Below, piece after piece: positions 1-5,751 of a DNA stretch of 13,939 nucleotides. How positions within the stretch are numbered: position 1 is the stretch's first letter; each line of letters begins with the position of its first letter. The translations under genes were made by a program, and so were the position numbers. The notes beneath the pieces were generated by a model that saw only the letters and a program-made list of their open reading frames with translations, ran no database searches and was not told the origin of the DNA. The DNA comes from JBIKIW01 sp044361365 (GTDB taxonomy: Bacteria > Patescibacteriota > JACMRA01): the NCBI GenBank assembly GCA_044361365.1, contig JBIKIW010000036.1:1-13939 (forward strand). Direction: 5' to 3'.

Positions 1-35
1 TAGTTACGAGCCAGGGTTTTATCGTTTAAACGCAT
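1..35 (-). CDS. Possible 5' end of a gene running off the left edge
   Basis: On the minus strand an ATG (complement of 33-35) opens a frame reading MRLNDKTLARN and then leaves the window. The frame is open to the edge, but eleven codons are too few to identify a family. No Shine-Dalgarno precedes it, which matches the other starts in this window. I list it only as a candidate partial gene; its existence depends on the neighbouring sequence. Confidence 0.2.
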   Translation of the reverse strand, partial: MRLNDKTLARN

Positions 36-313
36 ATGTTATTAAAAATTTTTAAACAGAATTAAAAGTATTAGGAATAACTAAAATTCTGTCATCAAAA
101 TTGTTGACATATACAAGGATGACAAATACTTCGAAAAAAAATCAAAGAATAACAAAAACAAACTTCACAAAACTTTCTAAATAAATAACTTTTAATCTGA
201 GGGAAAGCGGATTTGCTTTCAACCTCTGATAATCTTTATATCACTATTTTTTGGTACAGTCAAATGATAATATTCGAGGTAGCTTTTGTTTTGTTAATGT
301 GGTCTTTGTGGAA
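36..313. other. Intergenic region with two inverted repeats
   Basis: No convincing gene. Two structures are visible. First, TGTCATC at 90-96 and GATGACA at 118-124 are perfect inverted 7-mers around a 21-nt loop that contains TTGACA (103-108). This could be an operator or promoter region for a neighbouring gene. Second, there is a hairpin at 199-226. A 21-codon frame starting at the ATG at 119 is too short and featureless to call. Confidence 0.4.
199..226. repeat. Stem-loop downstream of the toxin gene
   Basis: GAGG (199-202) pairs with CCTC (223-226) and AAAGC (204-208) pairs with GCTTT (215-219), around a GGATTT loop with a small internal loop. It lies about 90 nt beyond the toxin stop codon. 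Neither strand has a clear U-run after the stem, so it is not a textbook terminator. It may protect an mRNA 3' end or be a weak terminator. Confidence 0.35.
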
Positions 314-697
314 CTAAACAATAACCTTCATTTTGCATTTTTTGTAATAAACTTCACGCAATTCTTGGTCGGCTGTGATAAAAGTGAGTTTGTTTTCAGA
401 AGCGATGGAAATTTCTACGCAGTCTTCAACATCTTCGGCAGTTTTTGCCATTTCAAGCCCTTCCATGCAGTGATCTTTGGCGACTGCTAGTATTTCAAAA
501 TTTTTCATTTCCTGGAAAAGCTCGTCTTTAGTCATTCTAAGCTTTCGTGACAGGTAAAATATAGTTAGAAAGGTGCTGCTTGATATATAAAATTCGGTAA
601 AATTTGAGAATACTTCACTTTTTATATTTTCTAATCTAGGTCTTTTTTCAATCAAATCCATGACAATATTTTTGTCTAACAAGCATTTATCGTTCAT
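314..697 (-). CDS. PIN-domain ribonuclease toxin (VapC-like)
   Basis: 127 aa, the usual length for a single PIN domain. PIN toxins are Mg2+-dependent endoribonucleases that cut tRNA, rRNA or mRNA. Visible landmarks: an N-terminal LLDKNIVMDLI strand with acidic residue D8; a middle ISSSTFLTIFYLSRK segment; a C-terminal EDCVEISIA helix with D92; and FITAD with D110. In many VapC proteins the middle segment carries a conserved Glu, but here that position is T or I. PIN_3-type proteins often have Asn there instead, so the variation need not mean loss of activity. The start codon lies inside the end of the upstream antitoxin gene (11-nt overlap), so the pair is translationally coupled. The pairing with a Phd-like antitoxin supports the toxin call. 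Confidence 0.8.
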   Translation of the reverse strand: MNDKCLLDKNIVMDLIEKRPRLENIKSEVFSNFTEFYISSSTFLTIFYLSRKLRMTKDELFQEMKNFEILAVAKDHCMEGLEMAKTAEDVEDCVEISIASENKLTFITADQELREVYYKKCKMKVIV

Positions 698-986
698 ATT
701 TAGCAGCTCTTAGTTGACGCATATTCATTTTTTCTTGTCTGGGATTTTTCTCATCAAGTTCAGGGATTTCAGGTCGATTTAGCTGTCTTAAACGAATTTT
801 TTCATCGTATTCAGGTGAGCTAAAATATTCCAAAAGCTGCTGACCTTTGGTTTTTTGGGGTTTGGTGGTTGCGTTTAATTTAACAGTTGGTTTTCCACGA
901 TATTTTATAAAAACTTCTGTACCAGAATTTACAAGGTCAATAATTTCAGCAAGTCGGTTGCGAAGTTCAAGAGCGGTAATAATCAT
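687..986 (-). CDS. Phd/YefM-family antitoxin
   Basis: 99 aa. The N-terminal half (about residues 1-40: MIITALELRNRLAEIIDLVN, then SGTEVFIKYRGKPTVKL) is the Phd/YefM DNA-binding fold, in which an N-terminal strand and helices are followed by a strand ending in RGKP. The C-terminal part (GQQLLEYFSSPEYDEKIRL and an Arg/Lys-rich tail) is the expected flexible toxin-neutralising region. The gene comes first in the operon and overlaps the PIN toxin by 11 nt. Proteins of this family repress their own promoter, alone or with the toxin. A perfect 9-bp inverted repeat overlaps the likely promoter just upstream (993-1036), which fits autoregulation. The ATG at 986 has no Shine-Dalgarno. The family call is secure; the cognate pairing is inferred from position. 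Confidence 0.82.
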   Translation of the reverse strand: MIITALELRNRLAEIIDLVNSGTEVFIKYRGKPTVKLNATTKPQKTKGQQLLEYFSSPEYDEKIRLRQLNRPEIPELDEKNPRQEKMNMRQLRAAKYER

Positions 987-992
987 ATATTG

Positions 993-1023
993 AAGTTAAA
1001 CATCATAACTTTAAGTTTAACTT
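993..1023. promoter_or_regulatory. Inverted-repeat operator candidate for antitoxin autoregulation
   Basis: AAGTTAAAC (993-1001) and GTTTAACTT (1015-1023) are perfect 9-bp inverted repeats whose centres are 22 bp apart, two helical turns. A smaller palindrome, AACTTTAAGTT (1007-1017), is nested inside. The repeat covers the -10 and the expected transcription start, which is where an autorepressor of the Phd family would be expected to bind. The binding protein is inferred. Confidence 0.5.
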
Positions 1024-1036
1024 GGAGTTTTGTCAA
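1008..1036 (-). promoter_or_regulatory. Candidate sigma-70-type promoter of the toxin-antitoxin operon
   Basis: Read on the minus strand, TTGACA (1036-1031) is a perfect -35. It is followed after 17 nt by TAAAGT (1013-1008), a 4/6 match to the -10. Transcription would start near 1001, about 15 nt upstream of the antitoxin ATG. Confidence 0.45.
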
Positions 1037-1078
1037 AATTTTGTATAGCCCATTTAAAAATTAATCTGAACAACAAAG

Positions 1079-1210
1079 AATTATAGCTATTTCACCAACC
1101 ATCGCGAACATACTCCGGAAGTACTTCGACTGCCACCCCTTTCGCGAAAGGGGAATTTCGAGCTTATCTCCATTTGATGTTATGTTGTTATTAGTGAAAT
1201 GAGTATAATT
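1079..1210. repeat. 132-bp inverted-repeat element A (MITE-like or structured)
   Basis: The ends AATTATA-GCT-ATTTCAC (1079-1095) and GTGAAAT-GAG-TATAATT (1194-1210) are inverted repeats matching at 14 of 17 positions. The interior is more GC-rich than its surroundings. It holds two palindromes: GAAGTACTTC (1118-1127) and the 18-bp CCCCTTTCGCGAAAGGGG (1136-1153). No gene fits inside. The left end resembles that of a second element at 5591-5733. A non-autonomous mobile element or a structured RNA are both possible. Confidence 0.45.
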
Positions 1211-1243
1211 AATAAGTTATCATTAACAACTTATAATTCTTTT

Positions 1244-1735
1244 CTACCCAACCCGATTGTAATCGTCTTCGTAGCGAGTAATATCGTCTTCTCCAGTATA
1301 TTCTCCAACTTGAACTTCGATAAACACTAACGGGATTTTGCCGTAGTTAGCAACTCTATGCACAGTGTTAGCTTTGATATAACAACTTTCGTTTGGTTGA
1401 ATATCATAAACCCAATCCTTTTCTTCTTTTCCAGAATTTCGAATTTCTACAGTTGCGGTGCCAGTGACCATAATCCAGTGTTCGGAGCGGTGCTTGTGAC
1501 TTTGCAAACTTAGGCGATTTCCAGGATTTACCAAAATTTTTTTAACTTTATAGTTTGGCTTATCTTCCATTACATAATATATTCCCCAAGGTCTGGAGGC
1601 AACTTCTAGGTAGTTACTTTCTCGCAAATCTTCAGGTAGAGCTTGAATCTGTTTTTGCAACCGTTCTTTGACTTCATCAATGTTTTGATCTGCAAATTTG
1701 ATAATTTTATCATCGGAAATAGGTTTGGTGGACAT
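1244..1735 (-). CDS. Cupin protein, mannose-6-phosphate isomerase type II-like
   Basis: 163 aa, matching the C-terminal isomerase domain of bifunctional ManC/AlgA proteins but standing alone without the GDP-mannose pyrophosphorylase domain. Landmarks: SRPWG (about 47-51); the metal-binding cupin motif with H80, H82, E85 and G92 (QSHKHRSEHWIMVTGTATV); a second-motif H126 (NTVHRVAN); and the family-typical tail GEYTGEDDITRYEDDYNR. Such proteins interconvert mannose-6-phosphate and fructose-6-phosphate, supplying mannose for glycans, although stand-alone members may act on other sugar phosphates. Residues 1-40 form a charged, probably helical extension. The gene lies just downstream of the bS6-bS18 terminator on the same strand, only 21 nt past its U-run, so it may depend on read-through. 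The family is certain; the exact substrate is not. Confidence 0.82.
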   Translation of the reverse strand: MSTKPISDDKIIKFADQNIDEVKERLQKQIQALPEDLRESNYLEVASRPWGIYYVMEDKPNYKVKKILVNPGNRLSLQSHKHRSEHWIMVTGTATVEIRNSGKEEKDWVYDIQPNESCYIKANTVHRVANYGKIPLVFIEVQVGEYTGEDDITRYEDDYNRVG

Positions 1736-1756
1736 AAAATAAGTATTTTTGGGAAT

Positions 1757-1806
1757 AAAAAAAGCCTAAAACAATTTTAACGATTAAATTAAATTTGAAT
1801 TAGGCT
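1757..1806 (-). terminator. Rho-independent terminator after the bS6-bS18 gene
   Basis: On the minus strand AGCCTAA (1806-1800) pairs with TTAGGCT (1769-1763), followed directly by a run of seven T (1763-1757). The loop is long (about 30 nt) and AT-rich, with room for inner pairing. It begins 24 nt after the stop codon of the fused ribosomal gene and ends before the cupin gene. Confidence 0.7.
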
Positions 1807-1829
1807 AAGAGTTGCTTGGTTTTTAATAA

Positions 1830-2414
1830 TTAAGCTGTGTGTTTTGGAGTGAAAGACATCAATGCCATGTGTCTTGCTCTTTTAATTGCTCTTGAGATTT
1901 TGCGTTGTGATTTCGCAGAATTTCCAGTTCTTGTTCTTACAAAAATTTTGGAATAAGGAGAAGCAAATTGGCTAAGGTATTCAACATTTTTATAATCAAC
2001 ATCTTTAATTCCTAAAAATTCACTAAGATCACCTTTTTGTTTTTTACCTTTGTTAAAATCTCTGTGGTTTTTAATTTCGGTTTCCTTAAGAGTTTCTTTA
2101 GCTTTGTTATCTAAAAATTCAGTTTGATTAACAATAATATAACGAATAATGTTTTCGTTTAAGTTCAATTTTCTTTCAATTTCTTTAATATTAGAAGTTG
2201 TAGTAAGATCCATTTCGAAATTAATCAAACAATAAAATCCGTTCCAATTTTTGTTGATAGGATAAGCAAGTCTTTTAATACCTTCTTCGGTAGTAGAAAT
2301 TTCTTTAGCACCGTTTACCTCAAGGTCAGTGACGACGCCCTTTATAAGGTCAGAATTAGTTTGAGTGTCTAGCTCGTGGTTGATAATGAAATATAGCTCG
2401 TATTTTTGCACCAT
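1830..2414 (-). CDS. rpsF/rpsR: Fused 30S ribosomal proteins bS6 and bS18
   Basis: 194 aa in one uninterrupted frame. Residues 1 to about 100 are bS6: KYELYFIINHE, then GIKRLAYPINKNWNGFYCL (the family's R-x-L-A-Y-P-I-x-K signature) and NLNENIIRYIIV. Residues about 131-194 are bS18: DYKNVEYLSQF, then RTRTGNSAKSQRKISRAIKR and ARHMALMSFTPKH, matching the usual R-I-T-G-T-x-A-K-x-Q-R and RAIKRAR core. A lysine-rich linker (about 101-130) joins them. In most bacteria these are separate genes in an rpsF-(ssb)-rpsR-rplI operon. Here ssb is absent between the parts and no rplI is nearby. bS6 and bS18 bind each other and then 16S rRNA in the platform of the small subunit, so a fusion would fix their 1:1 ratio. 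No Shine-Dalgarno precedes the ATG; a terminator follows. Confidence 0.93.
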   Translation of the reverse strand: MVQKYELYFIINHELDTQTNSDLIKGVVTDLEVNGAKEISTTEEGIKRLAYPINKNWNGFYCLINFEMDLTTTSNIKEIERKLNLNENIIRYIIVNQTEFLDNKAKETLKETEIKNHRDFNKGKKQKGDLSEFLGIKDVDYKNVEYLSQFASPYSKIFVRTRTGNSAKSQRKISRAIKRARHMALMSFTPKHTA

Positions 2415-2459
2415 AATATAATAAATAAAACTTTTATTTACTGAAAGCTAATGGTGGTT

Positions 2460-2477
2460 TTGTCAAGGATTTGACAA
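2460..2477. promoter_or_regulatory. Perfect inverted repeat between the divergent bS6-bS18 and flavodoxin genes
   Basis: TTGTCAA (2460-2466), GGAT, TTGACAA (2471-2477). The repeat is perfect, and each arm contains a consensus -35 hexamer (TTGACA), one pointing to each of the divergent genes. Matching -10 boxes at normal spacing are poor: TAAATA at 20 nt on the minus strand and none convincing on the plus strand. It may be a shared operator or a back-to-back promoter. Confidence 0.35.
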
Positions 2478-2506
2478 CTTTTTCCCTTATTTTCACGACT
2501 TTTAAG

Positions 2507-2968
2507 GTGACTAAAATATTAATCATCTATTCAACAATTGGTGGAAACACACAGTTTGTAGTGGATGCAGTTAGTAAAATTTTGACTGAAAAAAACTTTG
2601 AAATAGAAGTATGTAGGGTAGATATTGCAAATCCAACCAAGATTTTGGAGTCTGATTGCACAATTTTGGCCTCTCCAACTTATAACCAAGGAACGCTAGA
2701 GGATCATTTTAAACCTTTTTTGAAAAACTGGAAATCTGTTGATACGAGTGATCGAAATTTTGCCGTAATTGGACTTGGAAATATCAAATATTATCCTGAA
2801 TATCTTACCGAATCGGCTGGGATTTTGGAAGCAGAAATTGCTAAGAAGAAAGGAAAGCTACTCATTTCTTCACTTCGAATTGGAGGTGACCCACTAAAAG
2901 TGATCAATTCACTTGTGCCTAGATGGTGCGAAAAACTAGAAATTGAACTTAAAAATTTATCCTTATAA
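2507..2968 (+). CDS. Flavodoxin
   Basis: 153 aa from the GTG at 2507. An upstream TTG at 2471 would add 12 residues, but flavodoxins start directly at the first beta strand, and TKILIIYSTIGGNTQF begins there. The STIGGNT segment is the FMN phosphate-binding loop. ASPTYNQGTLEDHFKPFLKN and FAVIGLGNIKYY correspond to the loops that flank the isoalloxazine ring and the following core strand. Length and layout match short-chain flavodoxins, which are cytoplasmic one-electron carriers. The stop is 5 nt before the ATG of a 2-oxoacid:acceptor oxidoreductase subunit, so the two are almost certainly co-transcribed. Flavodoxin is a known alternative to ferredoxin as acceptor for such enzymes, so it is the likely redox partner (inference). 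Confidence 0.85.
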   Translation: MTKILIIYSTIGGNTQFVVDAVSKILTEKNFEIEVCRVDIANPTKILESDCTILASPTYNQGTLEDHFKPFLKNWKSVDTSDRNFAVIGLGNIKYYPEYLTESAGILEAEIAKKKGKLLISSLRIGGDPLKVINSLVPRWCEKLEIELKNLSL

Positions 2969-2973
2969 TATAT

Positions 2974-4743
2974 ATGTCTGACAGATTGGTTATCAAAATT
3001 GCTGGTGAAAGCGGAATGGGTATTGAAAGCTCGGGTATGATTGTGATGAAAGCCCTCAAAAACATGGGCTTTTTTGTGTATGGTGAAAGAGAATTCCCTT
3101 CGCTTATTAAAGGTGGAAATGCTAATATTCAAATCAATATTAGTAGCTCAAAAGTACGATCATTATCACATCAAATCGATATTGGGGTTGCTGTGGATAG
3201 AGAAGGGCTAAAAGACTGTTTGGCTACTTTAAAAGAGGGTGGAATTTTGATTCATGGGTTTGATAGGTGGAACAAAGTTATTAAAGATTTGCCCAAGATT
3301 GCTGAAGAAAAAAAGTTACAAATAGTTCAGCTTCCAGCACGCGAAATCGCTTTTGAAAATGGAGGAAATATCATCATGACTAATGTGGTGTTGCTTGGAT
3401 ATTTGTGGAAAACTATCGGGCTTCCAATTGAAAGTCTAAAAGCTCAGGTTGCTCTTCAATTTGCCAAAAAACCTGATATTTTGCCAGTCAATTATGCTTG
3501 TAGCGAGGGAGGATTTAACTTTCAGCCAGAGACTATTTTAAGTGAAAATTCGACTTACAAATTATATGATTGGCTAGATTCTGATGCTCATCAAAAAGGT
3601 AAAAATAGGATTTTGATCGATGGAAATTCTTCGATTGTTTTGGGGGCTGTGCAAGCTGGAGTGCGGGCTTATTATGGTTATCCAATGAGTCCTTCGAGTT
3701 CAATTTTGACTTATATTGCAGACATTGCTAAAAAATATGGGATTTTGGTGAAACAAGTCGAAGATGAAATTACCGCTAGTCAGATGGTTTTGGGGTCGAT
3801 GCATGCTGGAACAAGGTCTATGACAGCTACTTCAGGTGGTGGCTATGACTTGATGACCGAAACAGTTTCACTTTCTGGAATGATCGAAACTCCCTTAGTT
3901 ATCGTGATTTCTCAGCGACCTGGACCTGCAACCGGGCTTCCAACTTGGACGGGGCAAGCGGATTTGAACCTTGCGATTTATTCTAGTCATGGTGAGTTTG
4001 CAAGATGTGTGATTGCAGTTAGTGACCCTGAAAGTAGCGGCAGATTGACTCAAATCGCCTTCAACATCGCCGAAACCTATCAGATTCCAGTGACTATTCT
4101 CACCGAAGCGGCAACTAGCATGAGCTACTTTACTGAAGAAAAAGAGATTTTTAAGCAAATTCCAATCGAGCGAGGATTGGTTCAAGATGCTGAAGAATTA
4201 GCTACTTTAGAACCCAAAAACCGCTATCAAATCACAGATTCTGGTATTTCCAAAAGATGGATTCCAGGAAGTAGTGAAGCGATTTATTTTGCCAACGGTG
4301 ACGAGCATGGTGAAAGTGGAGAACTAAATGAAGAGGTGGATTTGGCACGAGAAATGATTGCAAAAAGGATTCGTAAAGGAGATGAATTAGCTAAAAACTT
4401 GCCTGAACCAGAAATTTTTGGAGATCCTAATGGTGCTGAAATCAGTTTGGTTGGTTGGGGAAGTACCAAAAGAACAGCACTGGATGCATTAGATATTTGG
4501 AAAAAACAAGGTGTGAAAGCCAACTATTTGCACTATGAATATTTGTGGCCACTAAAAACCGAAAAGTTTGAGGAATTTTATAAACAAAATAAGTTTGTGG
4601 TGCTAGTTGAAGGCAATCACGAAGGTCAACTCGGGACACTTTTGGAAGGTAAAACAGGGCTTAAATTTCATAAAAAACTGCTAAAATGGGACGGCAGACC
4701 GTTTTATGTGGAGGAAATTTTGGGGGTGAGGAAGATTCAGTGA
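2974..4743 (+). CDS. 2-oxoacid:acceptor oxidoreductase, fused gamma-alpha subunit
   Basis: 589 aa. Residues 1 to about 185 are the gamma domain (IKIAGESGMGIESSGMIVMK, EREFPSLIKGGNANIQINIS). About 205-590 is the alpha domain: YYGYPMSPSSSILTYIA, VEDEITASQMVLGSMHAGTR, TATSGGGYDLMTE and SQRPGPATGLPTWTGQADLN, all standard for KorA-type subunits, with a C-terminal LVGWGSTKRTALDAL / FVVLVEGNHEGQ transketolase-like domain. With a thiamine-pyrophosphate-binding beta subunit these enzymes decarboxylate a 2-oxoacid to an acyl-CoA and pass electrons to ferredoxin or flavodoxin. The gene follows flavodoxin by 5 nt. No beta-subunit gene follows; the next gene is unrelated. The beta subunit must be elsewhere or the enzyme is incomplete. 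The substrate (pyruvate, 2-oxoglutarate or branched-chain) cannot be read from sequence alone. Confidence 0.9.
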   Translation: MSDRLVIKIAGESGMGIESSGMIVMKALKNMGFFVYGEREFPSLIKGGNANIQINISSSKVRSLSHQIDIGVAVDREGLKDCLATLKEGGILIHGFDRWNKVIKDLPKIAEEKKLQIVQLPAREIAFENGGNIIMTNVVLLGYLWKTIGLPIESLKAQVALQFAKKPDILPVNYACSEGGFNFQPETILSENSTYKLYDWLDSDAHQKGKNRILIDGNSSIVLGAVQAGVRAYYGYPMSPSSSILTYIADIAKKYGILVKQVEDEITASQMVLGSMHAGTRSMTATSGGGYDLMTETVSLSGMIETPLVIVISQRPGPATGLPTWTGQADLNLAIYSSHGEFARCVIAVSDPESSGRLTQIAFNIAETYQIPVTILTEAATSMSYFTEEKEIFKQIPIERGLVQDAEELATLEPKNRYQITDSGISKRWIPGSSEAIYFANGDEHGESGELNEEVDLAREMIAKRIRKGDELAKNLPEPEIFGDPNGAEISLVGWGSTKRTALDALDIWKKQGVKANYLHYEYLWPLKTEKFEEFYKQNKFVVLVEGNHEGQLGTLLEGKTGLKFHKKLLKWDGRPFYVEEILGVRKIQ

Positions 4744-4814
4744 TTTATTTTTTGACAAAACAAAAAGTAACTTTTTAACTCAATTTAAGTTTTAAAGTAT
4801 ATTTTTGTATTATT

Positions 4815-5369
4815 ATGTCTTCTTATCGTCTAAATCTTACTATCGATGATCAATTTGCTGAAATTTTGAATTTTTTCAAGTCTGAATTTCCACTTTTGTC
4901 AGATATTGAGATTATTAAAATGGTTGTTGGTGAGAGATATTCTCAAAGAAATAAAAAAGTTGAGGATTTTAAGATTCATTTACAAACTCAGATTATCTTT
5001 GATTTAGAAAAAACATTGGCTAAACTTGAGGCGAAGTACAAAACCTACGATCCAGAAGAATTTAGAGAAATTATTCATCCTGATGCAATTTATACTTTTA
5101 CAGATGGGCGTTTTGATGGGCTTGATAATGTTTTGAATGCTTTTGAAGAAACCTGGAAAGTTATCAAAAACGAGACTTATAAGATTAGTGATGTTAAGTG
5201 GTTGGTGGCGACTGAAAATGTAGGGGTTTGTGTTTATATTTTTGAGTGGACGGGAGAAATTGATGGTGAAATTGCCAGTGGAAAGGGAAATGCGACCAAC
5301 GTTTTGATTAAAGATGCTGATGGAAATTGGAAGTTTATCCACGAACACCTGAGTAAAATAGTGGCTTAG
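4815..5369 (+). CDS. Ribbon-helix-helix / NTF2-like (SnoaL-type) fusion protein
   Basis: 184 aa. Residues 1-50 (YRLNLTIDDQFAEILNFF, then PLLSDIEIIKMVVGERYS) follow the strand-helix-turn-helix pattern of ribbon-helix-helix DNA-binding domains, with an alternating N-terminal strand. Residues about 60-184 look like a SnoaL/DUF4440 NTF2-like cone: a long first helix, then HPDAIYTFTDGRFDG, VCVYIFEWTGE and a final GNATNVLIKDADGNWKFIHE strand pair typical of the family. NTF2-like domains bind small molecules or form dimers, so a ligand-sensing regulator is a reasonable guess; an enzymatic role is also possible. It is separated from the oxidoreductase gene by 71 nt, and its 3' end overlaps the convergent membrane-protein gene by 35 nt. 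No Shine-Dalgarno is present. The C-terminal family is fairly sure; the RHH call is by pattern. Confidence 0.65.
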   Translation: MSSYRLNLTIDDQFAEILNFFKSEFPLLSDIEIIKMVVGERYSQRNKKVEDFKIHLQTQIIFDLEKTLAKLEAKYKTYDPEEFREIIHPDAIYTFTDGRFDGLDNVLNAFEETWKVIKNETYKISDVKWLVATENVGVCVYIFEWTGEIDGEIASGKGNATNVLIKDADGNWKFIHEHLSKIVA

Positions 5370-5553
5370 ATTTAATCTTTTTCAGGATAACCAGATATAC
5401 CGCCATTCCAATAAGTGAGGCTGCGGTTGCCCAGAGAAATTGAGTTTTTTTGGTAAGTTCTTTGTCGGTAAAATCTAAGTAAATTAGTGTCATTAAAACT
5501 AGAGAAAAGGTGGAAAATAGTATTTTGTCTCGGTTAGTTTTGGGTATTTCCAT
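5335..5553 (-). CDS. Small two-helix membrane protein of unknown function
   Basis: 72 aa with a charged N-terminus (MEIPKTNRDK), a hydrophobic helix at about 11-27 (ILFSTFSLVLMTLIYL), a polar loop DFTDKELTKKTQ, a second helix at about 39-57 (FLWATAASLIGMAVYLVIL) and a basic tail KKIKSK. The positive-inside pattern suggests both ends face the cytoplasm. The membrane topology argues that the frame is real even though its last 35 nt are antisense to the end of the RHH-NTF2 gene. I do not recognise the family. A structured inverted-repeat element (5591-5733) lies 38 nt upstream of the start and could be part of its leader. Confidence 0.6.
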   Translation of the reverse strand: MEIPKTNRDKILFSTFSLVLMTLIYLDFTDKELTKKTQFLWATAASLIGMAVYLVILKKIKSKPLFYSGVRG

Positions 5554-5590
5554 GTCGGAATAAGAGCATTCTTTGGATTAATAACCAATC

Positions 5591-5733
5591 AGATTTATAG
5601 CTAAATCATATTTAAAGTAGATAACGAAGGCGAGGACTGTCTGAGCTTTAAAGCCTTGCTGAATTCGGAATATCTGATGATGTCAGTATCCGCAGACAAG
5701 TGTCTAGTTTAATATTGGTTTAGCTATATCTAT
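5591..5733. repeat. Inverted-repeat element B with nested stems (MITE or structured RNA)
   Basis: TATAGCTAAA (5596-5605) and TTTAGCTATA (5719-5728) are perfect 10-bp inverted repeats, extended inward by TTTAAAGTAGA (5611-5621) against TCTAGTTTAA (5703-5712). Inside, TGTCTG (5638-5643) pairs with CAGACA (5693-5698) and GAC (5635-5637) with GTC (5702-5704). A hairpin fills 5667-5691 (GGA/TCC, TA/TA, CTGA/TCAG, loop TGATG), and GCTTTAAAGC is a palindrome at 5645-5654. The nesting of several stems suggests a folded RNA or the termini of a miniature transposable element. No gene fits inside. Confidence 0.5.
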
Positions 5734-5751
5734 AATTATTTGAATTTTTAG

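Noticed and set aside
119..184. A 21-codon frame beginning ATGACAAATACT
   Set aside because: It is too short, is made of low-complexity Lys/Thr/Asn codons from A-rich DNA, and has no supporting context.
251..490. A 79-codon plus-strand frame at the left end
   Set aside because: Most of it is antisense to the PIN toxin and it has no recognisable domain.
2471..2506. TTG at 2471 as the flavodoxin start
   Set aside because: It would add 12 residues not found in flavodoxins and lies inside the inverted repeat. The GTG at 2507 starts exactly at the first beta strand.
4762..4776. Terminator after the oxidoreductase gene (AAAAAG-TAA-CTTTTT)
   Set aside because: The stem has one G-C pair and no separate U-run after it, so it is too weak to call.
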